64,000 nucleotides of DNA from Nitrospiria bacterium (GCA_035498035.1 DATKAN010000058.1:19323-83322); one strand, 5' to 3'. Positions 16,675-24,567 are shown, numbered from the stretch's first letter. The notes: a model not told the origin generated them from the letters alone. Program-made: numbers and translations.

Positions 16675-17801
16675 TTCATAAAATCCAGGAGGAGATCCGA
16701 CAAAAAGGGCGGATGACCTTCGCCCGGTTCATGGAGCGGGCGCTGTATGATCCGGAAGAAGGTTATTATACCTCATCGGGAGAGCGCATCGGGCTCGGCG
16801 GGGATTATTACACCAGCCCCGAGGTGCATCCGATCTTCGGCCGCCTGCTGGCCAAGCAGATCCGGCAGATGGAAACGCTCCTACCGGGGCCGGGGCCTTT
16901 TACGATCCTGGAGATGGGGGCCGGAAAGGGGCTGCTCGCCAGGGACATCCTGGCCGGATTGAAGACGGATGCGCCGGAGGATTTTAGGCGGTTTCGTTAC
17001 GCCGTGATCGAGCGCAGCCCGGCGATGGCCGCCCGGCAGAAAGCGCTGCTGGCCTTCTCCGATTTGGCGTCGCCGGTCCGCTGGTATTCGGATATCGAGG
17101 AGGTCCAGGCCGGGGGTTCCCTCGTCGGGTGCGTCCTTTCCAACGAACTTGTGGACGCCTTCCCGGTCCATCGGGTCGTTGCGACCAAAGACGGGCTGGA
17201 TGAAATTTATGTCGATGTCGACGGGGACCGCTTCGTTGAGACGAGAGAGGTTCCCTCGACGCCGGATCTGGAGGCCTATTTCAAGCGGCTGAAAATCCGC
17301 TTGGCCGAGGGCCAGCGGGCCGAGGTGAATCTGGAAGCGGCCCGGTGGATTCGTGAAGTCGGAAAGGCCTTGGACCTGGGTTTTGTGATCACGATCGATT
17401 ACGGCTACCCGGCCTCGGAACTGTTCGCGCCGCACCGGAAAAAGGGGAGCCTTCTCTGCTATTACCGTCATACCGTCAACGACGATCCCTACGCCCGGAT
17501 CGGCGAGCAGGATATCACGGCCCATGTTGATTTCACCGGGCTGGCCCGGGCCGGCGCCGAGGCCGGGCTGTCCGTGACCGGGTTTACGAATCAGCTCAAT
17601 TTTCTGATGAGCCTCGGGATCGCCCGGGAGATGGAACGGTTCGATCCGGAGAGTCCCGAGATGCTGTCCGTAAAACGCCTGCTGGCGCGGGAGAGCATGG
17701 GCGGGGTGTTCAAGGTCCTCATCCAGCACAAGGGGCTCACCCCTCCCCCGCTGGAGGGATTGACCTTCCGCCCGTATTTTAACGATGTACTGGCCGGGTG
17801 A
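16647..17801 (+). CDS. MidA/NDUFAF7-type SAM methyltransferase (DUF185)
   Basis: Methyltransferase of the family whose mitochondrial member NDUFAF7 dimethylates an Arg of the complex I subunit NDUFS2 (NuoD homologue). Landmarks: RMTFARFMERALYDPEEGYY, GGDYYTSPEVHPIFGRLLA, the SAM motif ILEMGAGKGLLARDIL, CVLSNELVDAFPVHRV, and ITIDYGYPASELF. 384 residues from ATG 16647, overlapping the fusion kinase gene by 28 bases, with AAGGAG upstream. The nuo operon is about 5 kb downstream, but the bacterial substrate is not established. Confidence 0.9.
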   Translation: MPDEGRAPLIHKIQEEIRQKGRMTFARFMERALYDPEEGYYTSSGERIGLGGDYYTSPEVHPIFGRLLAKQIRQMETLLPGPGPFTILEMGAGKGLLARDILAGLKTDAPEDFRRFRYAVIERSPAMAARQKALLAFSDLASPVRWYSDIEEVQAGGSLVGCVLSNELVDAFPVHRVVATKDGLDEIYVDVDGDRFVETREVPSTPDLEAYFKRLKIRLAEGQRAEVNLEAARWIREVGKALDLGFVITIDYGYPASELFAPHRKKGSLLCYYRHTVNDDPYARIGEQDITAHVDFTGLARAGAEAGLSVTGFTNQLNFLMSLGIAREMERFDPESPEMLSVKRLLARESMGGVFKVLIQHKGLTPPPLEGLTFRPYFNDVLAG

Positions 17802-17828
17802 TGGATTTGATTAAACTGCGGGGAGATT

Positions 17829-18224
17829 ATGGCGACGGACGAGAACCAAAATAACCCGGAAAACCAGGAGGCCAGGGAGACGCCTAAAAAGGCCGCGGAC
17901 AAGCGCAAATATTTGCGTTACCCCATAATCATTCTCAAGGTGACCAGCGGGGGGCAAAAGCAGCATTTGTTCGGATACGCAAAGAACATCAGCCGCGGGG
18001 GACTTTTTATTCAATCGGTCAATCCCCGCGAGCCCGGGGAGCGCTTCATCATCTCCTTCCATATTCCCGATACCGAGATTCAGGTCCGTTGCAAGTGCGA
18101 GGTGGTCTGGATGCGAAAATACCATCCCAAGGATAAATTGGAGCCCGGTTACGGCATCCGCTTTCTCGACCTGCCGCCGGGCGCGGGAAATGCGATCGAA
18201 GACTGGATCAAGAAGCGGCTCTGA
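17829..18224 (+). CDS. PilZ-domain protein, probable c-di-GMP receptor
   Basis: 131 residues. After a charged, disordered N-terminus (about 25 residues), the PilZ signature is intact: RKYLR (RxxxR) followed by NISRGGLFI (N/DxSxxGG), then the beta-barrel with CKCEVVWMRKYHP and GYGIRFLDLP. No other domain is present, so it probably acts by binding a partner. It lies 27 bases after the methyltransferase gene, with GGGGAG before the ATG. The GAF-GGDEF enzyme at 12 kb is a plausible source of its ligand. Confidence 0.93.
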   Translation: MATDENQNNPENQEARETPKKAADKRKYLRYPIIILKVTSGGQKQHLFGYAKNISRGGLFIQSVNPREPGERFIISFHIPDTEIQVRCKCEVVWMRKYHPKDKLEPGYGIRFLDLPPGAGNAIEDWIKKRL

Positions 18225-18417
18225 TTTGTAAGGGCTCGCGCCGCCGCTTATCTTATCTGGGGGCCCGTGCGGGCTTCGCGTCCTCCGATGCCCCCAGACC
18301 CCGCGCTCGGACAGGCCAAGCCTGATCCTCGCTTAATCCACCGGCCAAGCCGGATGGAGCCTCTCCCTCCCAGCCTGTCCGGCAGGCAGGTCGCTCGCTT
18401 TGCTCGCTGGAATCGTT
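18225..18417. repeat. Repeat-rich convergent spacer (PilZ gene / truB)
   Basis: 193 bases between convergent genes. Contains CTGGGGGC...GCCCCCAG (8-bp arms enclosing CCCGTGCGGG), GCCTGTCCGGCAGGC and GGCCAAGCCGGATGGAG. Read on the minus strand, its start (CAGCGAGCAAAGCGAGCGA, then GGCTCCATCCG) and end (GGCGGCGCGAGCCCTTA) resemble the nuoB-nuoC spacer (CAGCGAGCAACGCAAGCGA, GGCTCCATTCCG, GGCGACGTGAGCCCCTA), so both look like copies of one dispersed element. Confidence 0.55.
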
Positions 18418-19200
18418 TTACAGCGGGATTAAATCGGATAAGAGCTTGCAGCCGGTCCGATCAAAGCGGCCGCTTCGTGTGCGAAGAATCCGCAGGGCGA
18501 TGGACGGAAGGCCGAGCGCCCGCCCGAGTTCGTGGGCGATGGATCGAACGTAGGTCCCCGACCCGACCGTCATCCGGATCGCGGCGACCGAGAAGCGGCC
18601 GTTGGGATGACCGGCCAGCGCGGTTTGCCACCGTTCCTTGATTCTGTCCTGGCGGAAGTCGCCCTCGACCGAGCCGACATTCTTCATGATCAACCCTTCA
18701 AGATCCCTTTTTGTAATCTCGCTCCGCCTCACCAACCCGGCCTCGAAAACCTCGATCTCCCGCACCGGCAGGCCGACCTCATGAATCCGGCCCTCCCTCG
18801 CCCACCAGAACAGCGGTTTCCCCCGGATGACCGCGGACGAAAAGGGCGGAAGTTCCTGTTCTTTTTTCCCGACCCACCGGGCGAGGAGATCGTTTAACTT
18901 ATTCTCCGGAAAATTTTCCGGTTCATAGGCGGCGGCATCGGTAACGAGTCCGAGTTGGTCGTAGGAATCGGTCGAAAACCCGAACAGAAGATCGAATTCG
19001 TATTCCTTATCGACGGCCTGAAGTTCGGCCTGCCTTCTCTTGGCCACCGGCCCGACGAGGAGCACGAGAACTCCCTCGGCCATGGGATCGAGACTGCCCG
19101 TGTGCGTAACGACCGTGCCGAGCTTCTCGCTCAGACGAATCGCCACTTGATGGCTTGTGATCCCGATCGGCTTATAAACGGCGAATATTTCGTCCGGCAT
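18418..19200 (-). CDS. truB: TruB-type tRNA pseudouridine synthase
   Basis: Isomerises uridine (usually U55 of tRNA) to pseudouridine. Catalytic Asp lies in THTGSLDPMAEGVLVLLVG (usual form GTLDPxAxGVL). The start IFAVYKPIGITSHQVAIRL and the later MTVGSGTYVRSIAHELG and SIALRILRTRSGRF are TruB hallmarks. At 260 residues from ATG 19200 it is shorter than E. coli TruB and lacks a clear PUA tail; TruB is usually next to rbfA/rpsO, and here it is not. It may be the only TruB or a second paralogue; the window cannot tell. Confidence 0.85.
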   Translation of the reverse strand: MPDEIFAVYKPIGITSHQVAIRLSEKLGTVVTHTGSLDPMAEGVLVLLVGPVAKRRQAELQAVDKEYEFDLLFGFSTDSYDQLGLVTDAAAYEPENFPENKLNDLLARWVGKKEQELPPFSSAVIRGKPLFWWAREGRIHEVGLPVREIEVFEAGLVRRSEITKRDLEGLIMKNVGSVEGDFRQDRIKERWQTALAGHPNGRFSVAAIRMTVGSGTYVRSIAHELGRALGLPSIALRILRTRSGRFDRTGCKLLSDLIPL

Positions 19201-19310
19201 GGAAAAGACCCTACAACAAGTATACGGGGCTGTCAATGATAACCGAAGCCTTTAGTTGTGCCTGAGTTATGAGACCTGTTAGAATAGCGGTAGAAAGAAG
19301 AGGGAGGGGA

Positions 19311-21779
19311 ATGAAGGACGAAGCCCATCGGCATTCCAAAAGTGAAGAGGATCCGGTCGGGACGGGAACGACGCCGAGCGTGACGGACCCCGTCTGCGGG
19401 ATGGACATCGCACCGTCGGATGCGGCCGGGGCGTATCCCTATAACGGCCGGACGTATTATTTCTGCAACGAATCCTGCCTCGAACGGTTCCGCGAAGATC
19501 CTCGACGCTATCTGGAGCCGTCGACAGCCGAACCCCGGCCCGATGCGGCGGCAGGCAGCGACTACGTGTGCCCGATGGATCCGGAAGTCCGTCAACCGGA
19601 GCCCGGCGCCTGTCCGAAATGCGGGATGGCGCTCGAGCCGGAAACCGTGGCGGCACCGGCGACGCGCATGGAATACGTCTGCCCCATGCATCCCGAAGTG
19701 GTCCAGGATCATCCGGGCGCCTGTCCGATCTGCGGGATGGTCCTCGAGCCCCGGACGGTCACGGTCGAGGAGGTCAATCCGGAGCTGATCGATATGTCGC
19801 GCCGGTTTTGGATCGGCCTGGGCCTGACCGTGCCGCTGCTTCTCTTGGCGATGTCGGAACTCATCCCGGGTGACATGGAAATGGAGGCCGTCCCGTCGCG
19901 GATTCTGGGTTGGATCGAATTGGCGCTCGCGACGCCGGTCGTGCTCTGGGCCGGTTGGCCGTTCTTCGAGCGAGGGTGGCGGTCGATCGTGAACCGGAGC
20001 CTGAACATGTTCACGCTGATCGCGATCGGGACCGGAACGGCCTACCTCTACAGCGTTGTCGCGACGCTCTTCCCGGACTTTTTTCCGCCATCCTTTCGCC
20101 TTGCAAACGGGCAGGTCGGAGTCTACTTCGAAGCGGCCGCCGTGATCACGGTCCTGGTCCTTCTGGGTCAGGTCCTGGAGCTTCGCGCGCGATCCAGAAC
20201 CAGCGCCGCGATCCGTTCTCTCCTGAATCTTGCACCGAAGACCGCGCGGCGCTTTCGCGAGGACGGAACGGAGGAGGATGTATCGCTCGATCTCGTGAAG
20301 CCCGGCGACCGGCTGCGGGTCCGGCCGGGCGAGGGGATCCCCGTGGACGGGGTCGTCATCGAAGGAAGCAGCTCCGTCGACGAAGCGATGATCACGGGGG
20401 AGCCGATTCCGGTCGAGAAGGGGCCGGGAAACCTCGTCACGGGCGGGACGATCAACGGCACCGGCGGATTCGTCATGCGCGCGGAACGGGTCGGCGGCGA
20501 CACGCTTCTGGCCCGTATCGTACGGATGGTGAGCGAGGCCCAGCGCTCCCGCGCGCCGATCCAGCGGCTGGCCGATACCGTCTCGGGTTACTTTGTCCCC
20601 ATCGTCGTCCTGACGGCCGTGGTCACCTTCATGGTCTGGGCCCTGGTCGGCCCCGAGCCGAGGATGGTCTATGCGCTGGTGAACGCCGTCGCCGTGTTGA
20701 TCATCGCCTGTCCCTGCGCGCTGGGTCTGGCCACGCCGATGTCGATCATGGTCGGGACCGGGCGGGGCGCGACGGCGGGCGTGCTGTTCAAGAACGCCGA
20801 GGCGCTGGAGCTTCTGGAAAAGGTGGACACCCTCGTGCTGGACAAGACCGGCACCCTGACCGAGGGCCGGCCGCGGCTCGATACGGTCCTGGCGCTTTCG
20901 GGTCACGACGAGAACGAGGTCTTGAGACTCGCGGCCGGGCTTGAGCGGGGCAGCGAGCATCCCTTGGCGGCGGCCATCGTGGCCGGAGCGAAGGAGAAAA
21001 ACCTTCCGCTCGAGTCGCCGCAGGATTTCCGGTCGATCACGGGAAAAGGCGTGGTCGGGAAGATCGGCGGCCGTGGCGTCGCGCTCGGCAACCGCGCGCT
21101 CTTTGACGAGCTGGGGGTCAGGCCCGGCGATCTGGCCGAACGGTGCGAACCCTTCCGAGAGGAAGGCCAGACCGTGGTCTGGCTTGCGGTGGAAGGGCGG
21201 CCGGCCGGTCTGATCGGTGTTTCGGACCCGGTCAAAGCGTCGACGCCCGAAGCGATCGCAACCTTGAAAAGCTATGGCATACGGACCGTGATGCTGACCG
21301 GGGACAACCGGACCACGGCCGAGGCGGTGGCACGGAAGCTGGGACTGGACGAGGCGCTGGCCGAGGTGCTCCCGGATCAGAAGGCCGACACGATCAAACG
21401 TCTTCAGGCCTCCGGCCGGGTCGTCGCGATGGCCGGGGACGGGATCAACGATGCGCCGGCGTTGGCGCAGGCGCAGGTCGGAATCGCGATGGGCACCGGC
21501 ACGGACGTCGCCATCGAGAGCGCCGGCGTGACGCTGGTCAAGGGCGATCTTCGCGGGATCGTTCGCGCGATCCGGCTCTCCCGAGGCACGATGGGCAACA
21601 TCCGCCAGAACCTTTTTTTCGCGTTCATCTATAACAGCCTGGGCGTCCCAGTCGCGGCCGGCGTTTTGTACCCGGCCTTCGGCCTGCTCCTAAGCCCGAT
21701 GATCGCCGCGGCCGCGATGAGCTTCAGCTCGGTCTCGGTCATCACCAACGCCCTCCGCCTCCGGCGCTTGTCGCTCTGA
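19311..21779 (+). CDS. copA: Copper-exporting P1B-ATPase with YHS and two heavy-metal-binding modules
   Basis: Cu(I) efflux pump, 822 residues from ATG 19311 (GGGAGGGG upstream). N-terminus: a YHS domain (VCGMDI ... [12 protein letters not shown]) and two consecutive zinc-ribbon-like modules of the form YVCPMxPEV...GACPxCGM, in place of the usual HMA domains. The pump has eight predicted helices, CPC motif ([11 protein letters not shown]), phosphorylation site DKTGTLTEG, the HP motif EHPLAAAI, and [19 protein letters not shown] and [15 protein letters not shown] near the end fit Cu(I)-type pumps. Divergent from truB; a possible promoter is TTGTGC-18-TAGAAT at 19256-19285. Confidence 0.93.
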   Translation: MKDEAHRHSKSEEDPVGTGTTPSVTDPVCGMDIAPSDAAGAYPYNGRTYYFCNESCLERFREDPRRYLEPSTAEPRPDAAAGSDYVCPMDPEVRQPEPGACPKCGMALEPETVAAPATRMEYVCPMHPEVVQDHPGACPICGMVLEPRTVTVEEVNPELIDMSRRFWIGLGLTVPLLLLAMSELIPGDMEMEAVPSRILGWIELALATPVVLWAGWPFFERGWRSIVNRSLNMFTLIAIGTGTAYLYSVVATLFPDFFPPSFRLANGQVGVYFEAAAVITVLVLLGQVLELRARSRTSAAIRSLLNLAPKTARRFREDGTEEDVSLDLVKPGDRLRVRPGEGIPVDGVVIEGSSSVDEAMITGEPIPVEKGPGNLVTGGTINGTGGFVMRAERVGGDTLLARIVRMVSEAQRSRAPIQRLADTVSGYFVPIVVLTAVVTFMVWALVGPEPRMVYALVNAVAVLIIACPCALGLATPMSIMVGTGRGATAGVLFKNAEALELLEKVDTLVLDKTGTLTEGRPRLDTVLALSGHDENEVLRLAAGLERGSEHPLAAAIVAGAKEKNLPLESPQDFRSITGKGVVGKIGGRGVALGNRALFDELGVRPGDLAERCEPFREEGQTVVWLAVEGRPAGLIGVSDPVKASTPEAIATLKSYGIRTVMLTGDNRTTAEAVARKLGLDEALAEVLPDQKADTIKRLQASGRVVAMAGDGINDAPALAQAQVGIAMGTGTDVAIESAGVTLVKGDLRGIVRAIRLSRGTMGNIRQNLFFAFIYNSLGVPVAAGVLYPAFGLLLSPMIAAAAMSFSSVSVITNALRLRRLSL

Positions 21780-21816
21780 TCGTTTGCGACGTTTGAGAAC
21801 CGCAGACGAAATATCC

Positions 21817-21845
21817 TTGACAATAATTATCATATAAGATATCTT
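21817..21845 (+). promoter_or_regulatory. Promoter and candidate operator of the toxin-antitoxin pair
   Basis: TTGACA (21817-21822), 17 bases, TATCTT (21840-21845). The spacer contains the palindrome ATAATTAT, and the -10 overlaps the palindrome AGATATCT (21837-21844). Self-repression by the antitoxin is usual for such pairs, making these candidate operator sites. Confidence 0.55.
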
Positions 21846-21863
21846 TAACGTAATGACGATCGG

Positions 21864-22226
21864 ATGAAAGCGGCCGGCTCTTATATAGTCCGTGAGTATC
21901 TTACGGCAAGCGGGAGGAGCCCCTTTCGAGACTGGCTGGACCGTCTGGATGTTCCCGTGAAGGCCCGCATCCAGGCCCGGATTCTGCGATTTGAATCTGG
22001 AAATTTGGGCGATTGCAAACCCATCGGCGAAGGGGTACGGGAAGCTCGGTTGGATTTCGGCCCGGGATTCCGGATTTATTTCGGGATGGAGGGGCTGAAT
22101 TTGCTTTTGCTTCTCTGTGGGGGCACAAAGAGCACCCAAAGTCGGGACATCGATCAGGCCAGAAAATTTTGGTCGGAATATTTAGAGCGAGGGAGACATG
22201 GCAAGACGCGCGAAAGATTGGAATGA
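21864..22226 (+). CDS. RelE/HigB-type toxin (COG3657-like)
   Basis: 120 residues. Matches the phage-derived Gp49/HigB-like addiction module killer group: SYIVREYLTASGRSPFRDWLDRLD, AKARIQARILRFESGNLGD (here VKARIQARILRFESGNLGD), CKPIGEGVREARLDFGPGFRIYF and LLLLLCGGTKSTQSRDIDQARKF. Members usually cut mRNA on the ribosome; the basic and aromatic residues expected (R...GPGFRIYF) are present. The gene order toxin-then-antitoxin is typical for this subgroup. Overlaps the antitoxin by 29 bases. Confidence 0.88.
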   Translation: MKAAGSYIVREYLTASGRSPFRDWLDRLDVPVKARIQARILRFESGNLGDCKPIGEGVREARLDFGPGFRIYFGMEGLNLLLLLCGGTKSTQSRDIDQARKFWSEYLERGRHGKTRERLE

Positions 22227-22506
22227 AGGCCTGGCGAAAGATCTCCGTGATCCTAAATTCGTCAAGGAGTTCATACAAGCGGCTTTGGAAGAGGGTTTGC
22301 CGATACAGGTTGTGCTCGGCAAAGTCATTCGTGCGTACGGGATAAAGGAATTTTCGAGAAAGACAAAGATTCCCGGTCCCAATATCGTCCGGGCGATCGA
22401 TCCAAGACACAATCCGACGCAAGAAACGCTCAATCGTTTGCTTCGGCCGTTCGGATTGAAACTTTCGGTCAGCCTGATCGATAAAAAAGCGAAGTCCGCG
22501 GCGTGA
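22198..22506 (+). CDS. HigA-type HTH antitoxin (COG3636-like)
   Basis: 102 residues with a helix-turn-helix at about 45-70 (YGIKEFSRKTKIPGPNIVRAID) and the family stretch DPRHNPTQETLNRLLRPFGLKLSV. The N-terminus LAKDLRDPKFVKEFIQAALEEG is typical of the addiction-module antidote family. It should neutralise the toxin by direct binding and repress the shared promoter at 21817. The 29-base overlap with the toxin gene suggests coupled translation. No transposase or integrase is seen nearby. Confidence 0.88.
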   Translation: MARRAKDWNEGLAKDLRDPKFVKEFIQAALEEGLPIQVVLGKVIRAYGIKEFSRKTKIPGPNIVRAIDPRHNPTQETLNRLLRPFGLKLSVSLIDKKAKSAA

Positions 22507-22606
22507 ACTAAAGACCGGAATAGCCATAAAGCAAGCCTGCCCCGGATTTCGAATTCATCTAAGAACAAATGAAGGCAATAACTGGTGGTGAAGAGGATTT
22601 AGGAGG

Positions 22607-22777
22607 GTGAAAATCTTACCAACGACATACCAAATTATAGGTGGAGTACTTATTTTTACAGCAGTGGCCATTAATACGCTAAGACCACGAACTATTTACC
22701 ATATGATTGGAGGAGGAGTGATATGCATCGTAGGCCTTTGGTTTTTATCTAAAGGCAGAAAAGATTTAAAAAGATAG
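22607..22777 (+). CDS. Possible 56-residue membrane protein
   Basis: Frame begins GTG AAA ATC TTA CCA and ends TAG. It encodes two hydrophobic helices (YQIIGGVLIFTAVAI and MIGGGVICIVGLWFL) separated by a basic turn (NTLRPRTIYH) and ends in a basic tail (SKGRKDLKR), a layout typical of small inner-membrane proteins. The GTG abuts AGGAGG with no spacing, which is a weak point; the true start may differ. The coding stretch is AT-rich compared with its neighbours. Family not recognised. Confidence 0.4.
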   Translation: MKILPTTYQIIGGVLIFTAVAINTLRPRTIYHMIGGGVICIVGLWFLSKGRKDLKR

Positions 22778-22879
22778 AATGGAAAAAGGGTCACGCTTGG
22801 ATAATTGTCGTGTGACGATAGAGGCATGAGATGCACGCAGATCGATTGCATGCAGCTCTGGCGCGTCCCTACGCTCAGG

Positions 22880-22898
22880 GCAGGCCACCGGCCTCTTT
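22880..22898 (+). terminator. Candidate intrinsic terminator before the nuo promoter
   Basis: AGGCC-ACC-GGCCT followed by CTTTTT. A short stem (5 bp) with a U-run, well placed to end transcripts from the toxin-antitoxin side before the nuo promoter. Confidence 0.45.
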
Positions 22899-22926
22899 TT
22901 CATCCCCTTCGATCCCCCCTTCTCCC

Positions 22927-22955
22927 TTGACAATATCGTCGTGATTTCTTATGAT
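22927..22955 (+). promoter_or_regulatory. Sigma70-type promoter of the nuo operon
   Basis: TTGACA (22927-22932), exactly 17 bases, TATGAT (22950-22955). The predicted leader to nuoA is about 118 bases and contains two inverted repeats (22994-23006 and 23033-23056). Confidence 0.75.
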
Positions 22956-23032
22956 ATTCGCTCTTGTTTAAGCTCCCGGCCTGTTTTATACTGAACTCAA
23001 TGAGTTAGAGAGAATTTCATCTTTTCAAACGA

Positions 23033-23056
23033 GTCAATTTCCCGCAGGGAATTGAC
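23033..23056 (+). promoter_or_regulatory. Hairpin in the nuoA leader
   Basis: GTCAATTTCCC-GCA-GGGAATTGAC: 10 paired bases with one bulged T and a 3-base loop, 24 bases before the nuoA ATG. There is no U-run, so it is not a terminator; it could be an operator or a leader structure. Confidence 0.5.
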
Positions 23057-23079
23057 CCGGATATAACACAGGTTTTACG

Positions 23080-23451
23080 ATGCCCGGAGAATTTGTACCG
23101 ACTAATTATCTTCCGATCGTGGTCTTCATCGCGATCGCGCTCGCGTTCGGGGGCGTGACGCTGCTGCTCGGAAAAATCCTGCGGCCCAGCCGGATCTACA
23201 AGGCCAAGCTGACGCCTTATGAGAGCGGCAGCATCCCATTTTCGGACGCCCGCGCGCCGTTTCCGCTTCGCTACTACATCATCGCGATGATCTTCGTCAT
23301 CTTCGATATCGAGACGGTCTTCCTGTATCCCTGGGCCGTGGTTTACAAAGAGCTGAAGCTGTTCGGCCTGATCGAGATGGTGCTGTTCATCCTGGTTCTG
23401 CTGGTCGGCTATTTCTATGCCTGGAAGAAAGGGGCGTTGGAATGGGATTGA
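23080..23451 (+). CDS. nuoA: NADH-quinone oxidoreductase subunit NuoA
   Basis: Membrane subunit of complex I, 123 residues and three helices. The conserved loop that touches the quinone site reads [20 protein letters not shown], with Ser where most NuoA have Cys (YECG). The second helix carries the conserved acidic motif [17 protein letters not shown]. First gene of a complete nuoA-to-N set; overlaps nuoB by 10 bases. The ribosome site is modest (CAGG 7-10 bases upstream). Confidence 0.96.
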   Translation: MPGEFVPTNYLPIVVFIAIALAFGGVTLLLGKILRPSRIYKAKLTPYESGSIPFSDARAPFPLRYYIIAMIFVIFDIETVFLYPWAVVYKELKLFGLIEMVLFILVLLVGYFYAWKKGALEWD

Positions 23452-23921
23452 TCGACCGACAGCTCGAGGCCAACTTTATCACCACCAATGTCGATTCCGT
23501 GATCAGCTGGGCCCGGAAGGGCTCGCTCTGGCCGATGACCTTCGGCCTGGCCTGCTGCGCGATCGAGATGATGGCGACGGTCTCCTCCCGCTACGACATC
23601 GACCGCTTCGGCGCGGGGGTCTTCCGCGCCTCGCCCCGGCAGTCGGACCTGATGATCGTCGCCGGAACGGTCTGCCGGAAGATGGCGCCGGTGATCCGGC
23701 GGATTTACGACCAGATGCCCGAGCCGCGCTACGTCATCGCGATGGGCTCCTGCGCCACGTCGGGGAATCATTACAACAGCTACAGCGTCGTTCAGGGGGT
23801 GGACCAGATCGTTCCGGTGGACGTCTACGTTCCCGGGTGTCCGCCCCGTCCGGAGGCGCTCCTTCAGGGCTTGATGATGCTTCAGGAAAAGATCCGGCAT
23901 GAGAAGGTGTTTGTAAAGTAG
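23442..23921 (+). CDS. nuoB: NADH-quinone oxidoreductase subunit NuoB
   Basis: Holds cluster N2, the final iron-sulphur centre that reduces quinone. The four ligands are visible: the adjacent pair in [12 protein letters not shown], then MGSCATSG, then [11 protein letters not shown]. 159 residues, normal length. It starts 10 bases inside the end of nuoA, a usual arrangement for this pair. Followed by a 111-base spacer full of palindromes before nuoC. Confidence 0.97.
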   Translation: MGLIDRQLEANFITTNVDSVISWARKGSLWPMTFGLACCAIEMMATVSSRYDIDRFGAGVFRASPRQSDLMIVAGTVCRKMAPVIRRIYDQMPEPRYVIAMGSCATSGNHYNSYSVVQGVDQIVPVDVYVPGCPPRPEALLQGLMMLQEKIRHEKVFVK

Positions 23922-24032
23922 ATGCCTACGGGTAAGCCCGTAGGAATCTACTCAGCGAGCAACGCAAGCGAGAGGGGGAGGCTCCATTCCGCCTCAGGCG
24001 GATGGAGGGGGCGACGTGAGCCCCTATAAATT
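23922..24032. repeat. Palindrome-rich nuoB-nuoC spacer
   Basis: Holds CCTACGGG-TAAG-CCCGTAGG (perfect 8-bp arms), the 15-base palindrome TCCGCCTCAGGCGGA (23988-24002) inside larger arms CCAT...TGG, and GGCGACGTGAGCCCCTAT (24010-24027), which recurs inverted after nuoN at 38304-38321. The same 15-base palindrome occurs again within nuoC at 24231-24245. Confidence 0.75.
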
Positions 24033-24560
24033 ATGACTCAGGAAATCACCCAGAAGATCCAGGAAAAGTTCCCGAGAGAATTTGTCGGGACGAATGAATT
24101 CCGGAACGAATGGACCGTGACCGTGAAGCCGGACCGGATCGTCGAGATCGCGCGGTTTTTGCGGGACGATCCTTCGACGGAGTTCGATCACCTTTCGGAC
24201 ATCTACTCGGTGGACAACTCCGTGCGGTCCTCCGCCTCAGGCGGATCGGGCGAAGAGCGGTTCGAGGTGGTCTATCTGCTGAACTCCATCCCGAAGCGCC
24301 ATCGTCTGCGGCTCAAGACCCTCCTCCGGGAAGACCGCTGCGAGATCGATTCGGTCTATACGGTCTGGCGGGCGGCCGGTTTTCTGGAGCGCGAGGTGTA
24401 CGACCTCATGGGGATCCGGTTCCGGAACCATCCCGACCTCCGGCGGATCTTCCTCCCGGAGGATTTCGACGGGCATCCCCTTCGGAAGGAGTATCCCGCC
24501 GAGGGAAAAGGGTGGCGCAACACCTTCGAGTTCCTTCCCACCGAGGAGCCGCAGACGTAG
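24033..24560 (+). CDS. nuoC: NADH-quinone oxidoreductase subunit NuoC
   Basis: Peripheral-arm 30-kDa subunit, 175 residues. Signature HRLRLKTLLREDRCEIDSVYTVWRAAGFLEREVYDLMGIRF, then HPDLRRIFLPEDFDGHPLRKEYP near the end. Between HLSDIYSVD and ERFEVVYLL is an extra Ser/Gly-rich stretch (NSVRSSASGGSGE) encoded around a perfect palindrome (24231-24245) identical to one in the upstream spacer. It looks like a small in-frame insertion by a repeat. Separate from nuoD, not fused as in E. coli. Confidence 0.96.
   Translation: MTQEITQKIQEKFPREFVGTNEFRNEWTVTVKPDRIVEIARFLRDDPSTEFDHLSDIYSVDNSVRSSASGGSGEERFEVVYLLNSIPKRHRLRLKTLLREDRCEIDSVYTVWRAAGFLEREVYDLMGIRFRNHPDLRRIFLPEDFDGHPLRKEYPAEGKGWRNTFEFLPTEEPQT
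24231..24245. repeat. Palindrome inside nuoC, copy of the spacer palindrome
   Basis: TCCGCCTCAGGCGGA, 7-bp arms around one base, identical to 23988-24002. It encodes SASGG in nuoC, in a loop where most NuoC proteins are shorter. Confidence 0.75.
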
Positions 24561-24567
24561 CCGCAGG

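Larger units (their letters stand above)
22507..23079. other. 573-base gap between the antitoxin and nuoA
   Basis: Contains a possible small membrane-protein gene (22607-22777), a candidate terminator (22880-22898), a near-consensus promoter (22927-22955), an operator-like inverted repeat AACTCA-A-TGAGTT (22994-23006) and a leader hairpin (23033-23056). Base composition is visibly more AT-rich than in the flanking genes. No tRNA recognised. Confidence 0.7.

Noticed and set aside
18267..18641. Plus-strand frame of 124 codons over the spacer and truB
   Set aside because: Half lies in the repeat spacer and half is antisense to truB; Arg/Pro/Ser-rich shadow.
19233..20960. A 575-codon minus-strand frame opposite copA
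   Set aside because: Shadow of a clear P-type ATPase; repetitive RDD/HHR-rich composition, no motifs.
22800..22870. Possible tRNA in the gap before nuoA (GATGCACGCAGATCGATTGC region)
   Set aside because: No cloverleaf with T-loop GTTCRAN or matching acceptor stem could be formed.
23985..24005. Possible CRISPR repeat
   Set aside because: The repeated palindromes in the nuo region are not regularly spaced and have no equal-length spacers or cas genes.
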